Shown piece by piece: positions 61,641 through 64,000 of a stretch of DNA of 64,000 nucleotides. The DNA is taken from positions 108,472 through 172,471 of the forward strand of contig JAFIGE010000001.1 in NCBI GenBank assembly GCA_020831585.1. Direction: 5' to 3'. This DNA comes from Opitutales bacterium. GTDB lineage: Bacteria > Verrucomicrobiota > Verrucomicrobiia > Opitutales > Oceanipulchritudinaceae. The notes below the pieces were generated by a model. The model was given only the letters and a program-made list of their open reading frames with translations. It searched no databases and was not told where the DNA came from. Each line of letters starts with the position of its first letter. Positions within the stretch are counted from its first letter, which is position 1. Made by a program: the position numbers and the translations under genes.

Positions 61641-62159
61641 TCAGTCCGTGCCAGCCATCATCGAGCGCCGCAGCCGCAACGTGTCGTAAAACGGCTCGCC
61701 TTCGAGGGTCCAGTTGCGTTCGCGGCGGGCCGATTCCAGGGCCGCGAGGATCTCTTCTGCCAACGGTGAGGCGTAGTCCAACTCTTCGCCTGCGGCAAAA
61801 GCCTCCGCGCCCCAAAAAAGCCGACCCGGCGAGGGGCCTTCACGATGGAGAAAGACCGTGTTCCCATCCGGCAAAGTGAAGGGCATGAGGCTCACCGCCG
61901 GATCGGGCGACATGACCACGAAATGGCGGCCCGCCGGGTCACCCGCGCGAAGCGGTTGGTCAAAGAGAACCGACCAATCAAAATCCCGCGCGCCGAAATA
62001 GACCGCCCCGATTGCCAGAACAATCGCGGCCGCGGCCACCCAGGGGAGCCACGCGCTCAGGCCCCGCTTGCGCTGCTGCTGGCGGAAGCGCTCGCGGGCC
62101 GTCAGAGCGGGACGCTTGAGGCGCTTTTGCGGAGCCGGGGCGTCGGGGCCGGTGGACAT
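61641..62159 (-). CDS. Hypothetical single-pass membrane protein
   Basis: A 172-residue protein. A basic cytoplasmic N-terminus (KRLKRPALTARERFRQQQRK) leads to one helix (LPWVAAAAIVLAIGAVYFGA). A periplasmic domain follows, with FVVMSPDPAVSLMPFTLPDG and DYASPLAEEILAALESARRE. No family is recognised. It lies 15 bases after the glycyl-tRNA synthetase stop on the same strand, so it is probably co-transcribed, and it converges on the DUF4914 gene. ATG 62159 is used as the start. Confidence 0.7.
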   Translation of the reverse strand: MSTGPDAPAPQKRLKRPALTARERFRQQQRKRGLSAWLPWVAAAAIVLAIGAVYFGARDFDWSVLFDQPLRAGDPAGRHFVVMSPDPAVSLMPFTLPDGNTVFLHREGPSPGRLFWGAEAFAAGEELDYASPLAEEILAALESARRERNWTLEGEPFYDTLRLRRSMMAGTD

Positions 62160-62174
62160 GATTCGGTGGCGACC

Positions 62175-63728
62175 TCAGCGCAGGCGCTCGGCCAGCCAGG
62201 CCTCCACACCTTCGAGGGGGATGCGCTCCTGTTGGGTGGTGTCGCGGTCACGGATAGTCACCGCGCCGTCCTTTTCGATGGTCTCAAAGTCGACGGTGAT
62301 GCCGAAGGGGGTGCCGATTTCATCCTGGCGGCGGTAGCGCCGGCCGATCGCGCCGGCCACATCCCAATCGATGTTCCAACGGCGGCGGAGTGATTCATAA
62401 AGCCCCCGGGCCTTCTCGACCAACTCGGGCTTATTCTTCACGAGCGGGAAGACCGCCGCCTTGAAAGGCGCAAGGCGCGGATGCAAGCGCAGAACGGTGC
62501 GCTTCTCCGGTTCGCCCTTTTCGTTGGGCACACTGTCCTCCTGATAGGCGGCGGTGAGCACGGCGAGGAAAAGGCGGTCGACCCCAAGCGAGGGCTCGAT
62601 GACGTGCGGGATATAGCGGAACGGTTCCTTGCCCGCTTGTTTGCGCATCTCATCGAAAAACTCCATCGACTTGCCGCTGTGTTTCTGATGCTGCGAGAGG
62701 TCGAAGTCGCCCCGGCAGGCAATCCCCCAAAGCTCCTGGCGACCGAAGGGAAACTCGAAAGTGAGGTCGGTGGTGCCCTTGGAGTAGTGGGAGAGTTTCT
62801 CCGCCGGGTGCACATCCTCGCCCACCATCGAGGCGGGGATGCCCAGGCTCACAAGCCAGTTCTTGCACCAGTCAATCCAGTAGCGGTAAGCCGCCGGCCA
62901 AGTCTCTTCATCCGGATCGATGAAGTATTCCAGCTCCATCTGCTCAAACTCCCGCGAACGGAAAATGAAATTGCGCGGCGTGATCTCGTTGCGGAAGGCC
63001 TTGCCGACCTGCGCGATACCAAAGGGAATCTTCACCCGGCCCGTGTCCACGACGTTCTTGTAGCTCTGAAAAATCCCCTGCGCCGTCTCCGGCCGAAGGT
63101 AAGCAACCGCGGAAGCATCCGCCAACGGACCCACCTTCGTCTCAAACATAAGGTTGAACTGGCGCGGAGCCATCAGGCTGCCGGGCTTGCCCGTGGCCGG
63201 GCTCGGGATGAGGGCGTATTCGTCCTCCCGCGCCTCGGTGTATTCGCGCAGCACAACCGGCTCCAGTTCACCTTGCACGGACAGCTTGCGCTTCAAGGTT
63301 TGCGCCTTCTCCGTCGCCTCCGCCTCCATACCGTCCTTCTCCTCGACCGACACATAGCCAATCGTTTCACCGTCCACGCGCACGGGGGCGAAGAAAAGCT
63401 GGTCGGCCCGGTAACGCTTCTTGGACTCCTTGCAATCCACCATCGGATCGCTGAACCCGCCCACGTGCCCGGATGCGCGCCAGATCTCCGGATGCATGAT
63501 GATGCTCGAATCCAATCCCACGACATCGTCGCGCCCGTGCACCAGATCCTGCCACCAGACATCCTTGAGATTGCGCTTCAACTCCACGCCCAAGGGCCCG
63601 AAATCGAAAAACCCGGCATAGCCGCCGTAGATCTCACTCGACTGGAAAATAAAGCCGCGCCGCTTGCAAAGCGTGACGAGGGCTTCCATAGACGGCGCCG
63701 AACGGGAAACATCGCTGGTTTGGGACAT
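62175..63728 (-). CDS. glyQS: Glycyl-tRNA synthetase, dimeric (alpha2) type
   Basis: A 517-residue class II synthetase of the homodimeric type found in eukaryotes, archaea and some bacteria, unlike the alpha2beta2 GlyQ/GlyS form. Motif 1 is in [18 protein letters not shown]. Motif 2 is [17 protein letters not shown] and motif 3 is [33 protein letters not shown] is the family-specific glycine-pocket segment. The C-terminal anticodon-binding domain starts at [16 protein letters not shown]. It charges tRNA-Gly with glycine using ATP. ATG 63728 ([20 protein letters not shown]) is preferred over the 63770 start. Confidence 0.95.
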   Translation of the reverse strand: MSQTSDVSRSAPSMEALVTLCKRRGFIFQSSEIYGGYAGFFDFGPLGVELKRNLKDVWWQDLVHGRDDVVGLDSSIIMHPEIWRASGHVGGFSDPMVDCKESKKRYRADQLFFAPVRVDGETIGYVSVEEKDGMEAEATEKAQTLKRKLSVQGELEPVVLREYTEAREDEYALIPSPATGKPGSLMAPRQFNLMFETKVGPLADASAVAYLRPETAQGIFQSYKNVVDTGRVKIPFGIAQVGKAFRNEITPRNFIFRSREFEQMELEYFIDPDEETWPAAYRYWIDWCKNWLVSLGIPASMVGEDVHPAEKLSHYSKGTTDLTFEFPFGRQELWGIACRGDFDLSQHQKHSGKSMEFFDEMRKQAGKEPFRYIPHVIEPSLGVDRLFLAVLTAAYQEDSVPNEKGEPEKRTVLRLHPRLAPFKAAVFPLVKNKPELVEKARGLYESLRRRWNIDWDVAGAIGRRYRRQDEIGTPFGITVDFETIEKDGAVTIRDRDTTQQERIPLEGVEAWLAERLR

Positions 63729-63800
63729 AAGCCCGCCACCTTGCGAAATGCCCCCCCTCCGGTCAAGCACGGGCGTCGGGGGGGGTAATCACAAAGGTTG

Positions 63801-64000
63801 TCACCTTTTCCACGGGCGTTTCACCACCGTCGCGACCGTCGCGAAGTCAGCACCGCCTTCCTCCACGAGCGGTTGGGGCTTCCTTCCCCTTCGAAAGCCG
63901 AGCCAGCCATTCGCCGCACAGAAGCTTTCCACCCAGGCTACCGAACCCACAACCCAGCTCTCACTGAAGGCGCGGATCTTCGAGAGAAGCCCGGATTCTT
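63801..64000 (-). CDS. Partial protein, probable RAYT (Y1_Tnp) transposase C-terminus
   Basis: On the - strand the frame is open from the window edge to TGA 63801 (66 codons). KIRAFSESWVVGSVAWVESF with CAANGWLGFRRGRKPQPL resembles the C-terminal R..(Y/F)..DG...GS..FVE..F region of REP-associated transposases, ending ATVVKRPWKR. The N-terminal catalytic part lies outside the window. The call rests on this short pattern only. Confidence 0.5.
   Translation of the reverse strand, partial: ESGLLSKIRAFSESWVVGSVAWVESFCAANGWLGFRRGRKPQPLVEEGGADFATVATVVKRPWKR

Overview
The window looks like a chromosomal segment from a Verrucomicrobiota bacterium, probably of the Opitutia (Opitutales/Puniceicoccales) type. 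The evidence is high GC content, a PEP-CTERM lectin-like protein, a large lamin-tail/CotH secreted protein with a C-terminal region seen often in Verrucomicrobia, a DUF4914 protein, Y1-type (RAYT) transposases, a DUF4405 protein ending in a planctomycete-style cytochrome segment, and many glycoside hydrolases. This assignment comes from gene content only; no 16S gene or marker tree is available here. I found no rRNA, tRNA or CRISPR array.

1-16.9 kb is an exopolysaccharide/capsule locus, almost all on the + strand with overlapping genes. It holds a partial GT10 fucosyltransferase-like gene, five GT4 glycosyltransferases, one GT2, two polymerase/ligase-type membrane proteins, a WcaF-like acetyltransferase, a polyprenyl-phosphate sugar-1-phosphate transferase, an outer-membrane beta-barrel, a Wza-like export protein and a Wzc-like co-polymerase/tyrosine kinase. 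One GT4 gene carries four copies of a 7-base repeat. 16.9-27.4 kb holds mtaB, a sodium:neurotransmitter-symporter-family transporter with a 53-residue MetS-like partner, a GH10 enzyme without signal peptide, the PEP-CTERM protein, the CotH protein and a RAYT transposase.

27.5-34.3 kb is the most intriguing part: a compact set of ketosynthase, acyl carrier protein, B12-binding/radical SAM enzyme, FkbO/XanB2-type chorismatase, adenylate-forming ligase (frameshifted) and VTT membrane protein. The set fits synthesis of an aryl-primed lipid or polyene. 34.4-36.3 kb has two tiny lipoproteins and an AAA ATPase. 36.3-42.3 kb looks like a decayed acquired segment: a phosphoketolase C-terminal remnant, an intact class I aldolase, a small ORF, an ATP-synthase beta N-terminal remnant, CorA, a cytochrome-like protein, and a P1B-type ATPase broken by an internal stop and 3' truncation.

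53.1-42.3 kb (- strand) is one tightly overlapping run: YqjD-, YqjE- and YqjK-like proteins, a 2833-residue cyclic beta-1,2-glucan-synthase-like (NdvB) protein, a CbpA-type DnaJ and a CbpM-like regulator. 53.4-64 kb carries an outer-membrane protein, GH92 and GH42 glycosidases with an AraC/PocR regulator, a DUF4914 P-loop protein, a one-TM hypothetical protein, glycyl-tRNA synthetase and the edge of another probable RAYT transposase. Three intrinsic terminators are clear.
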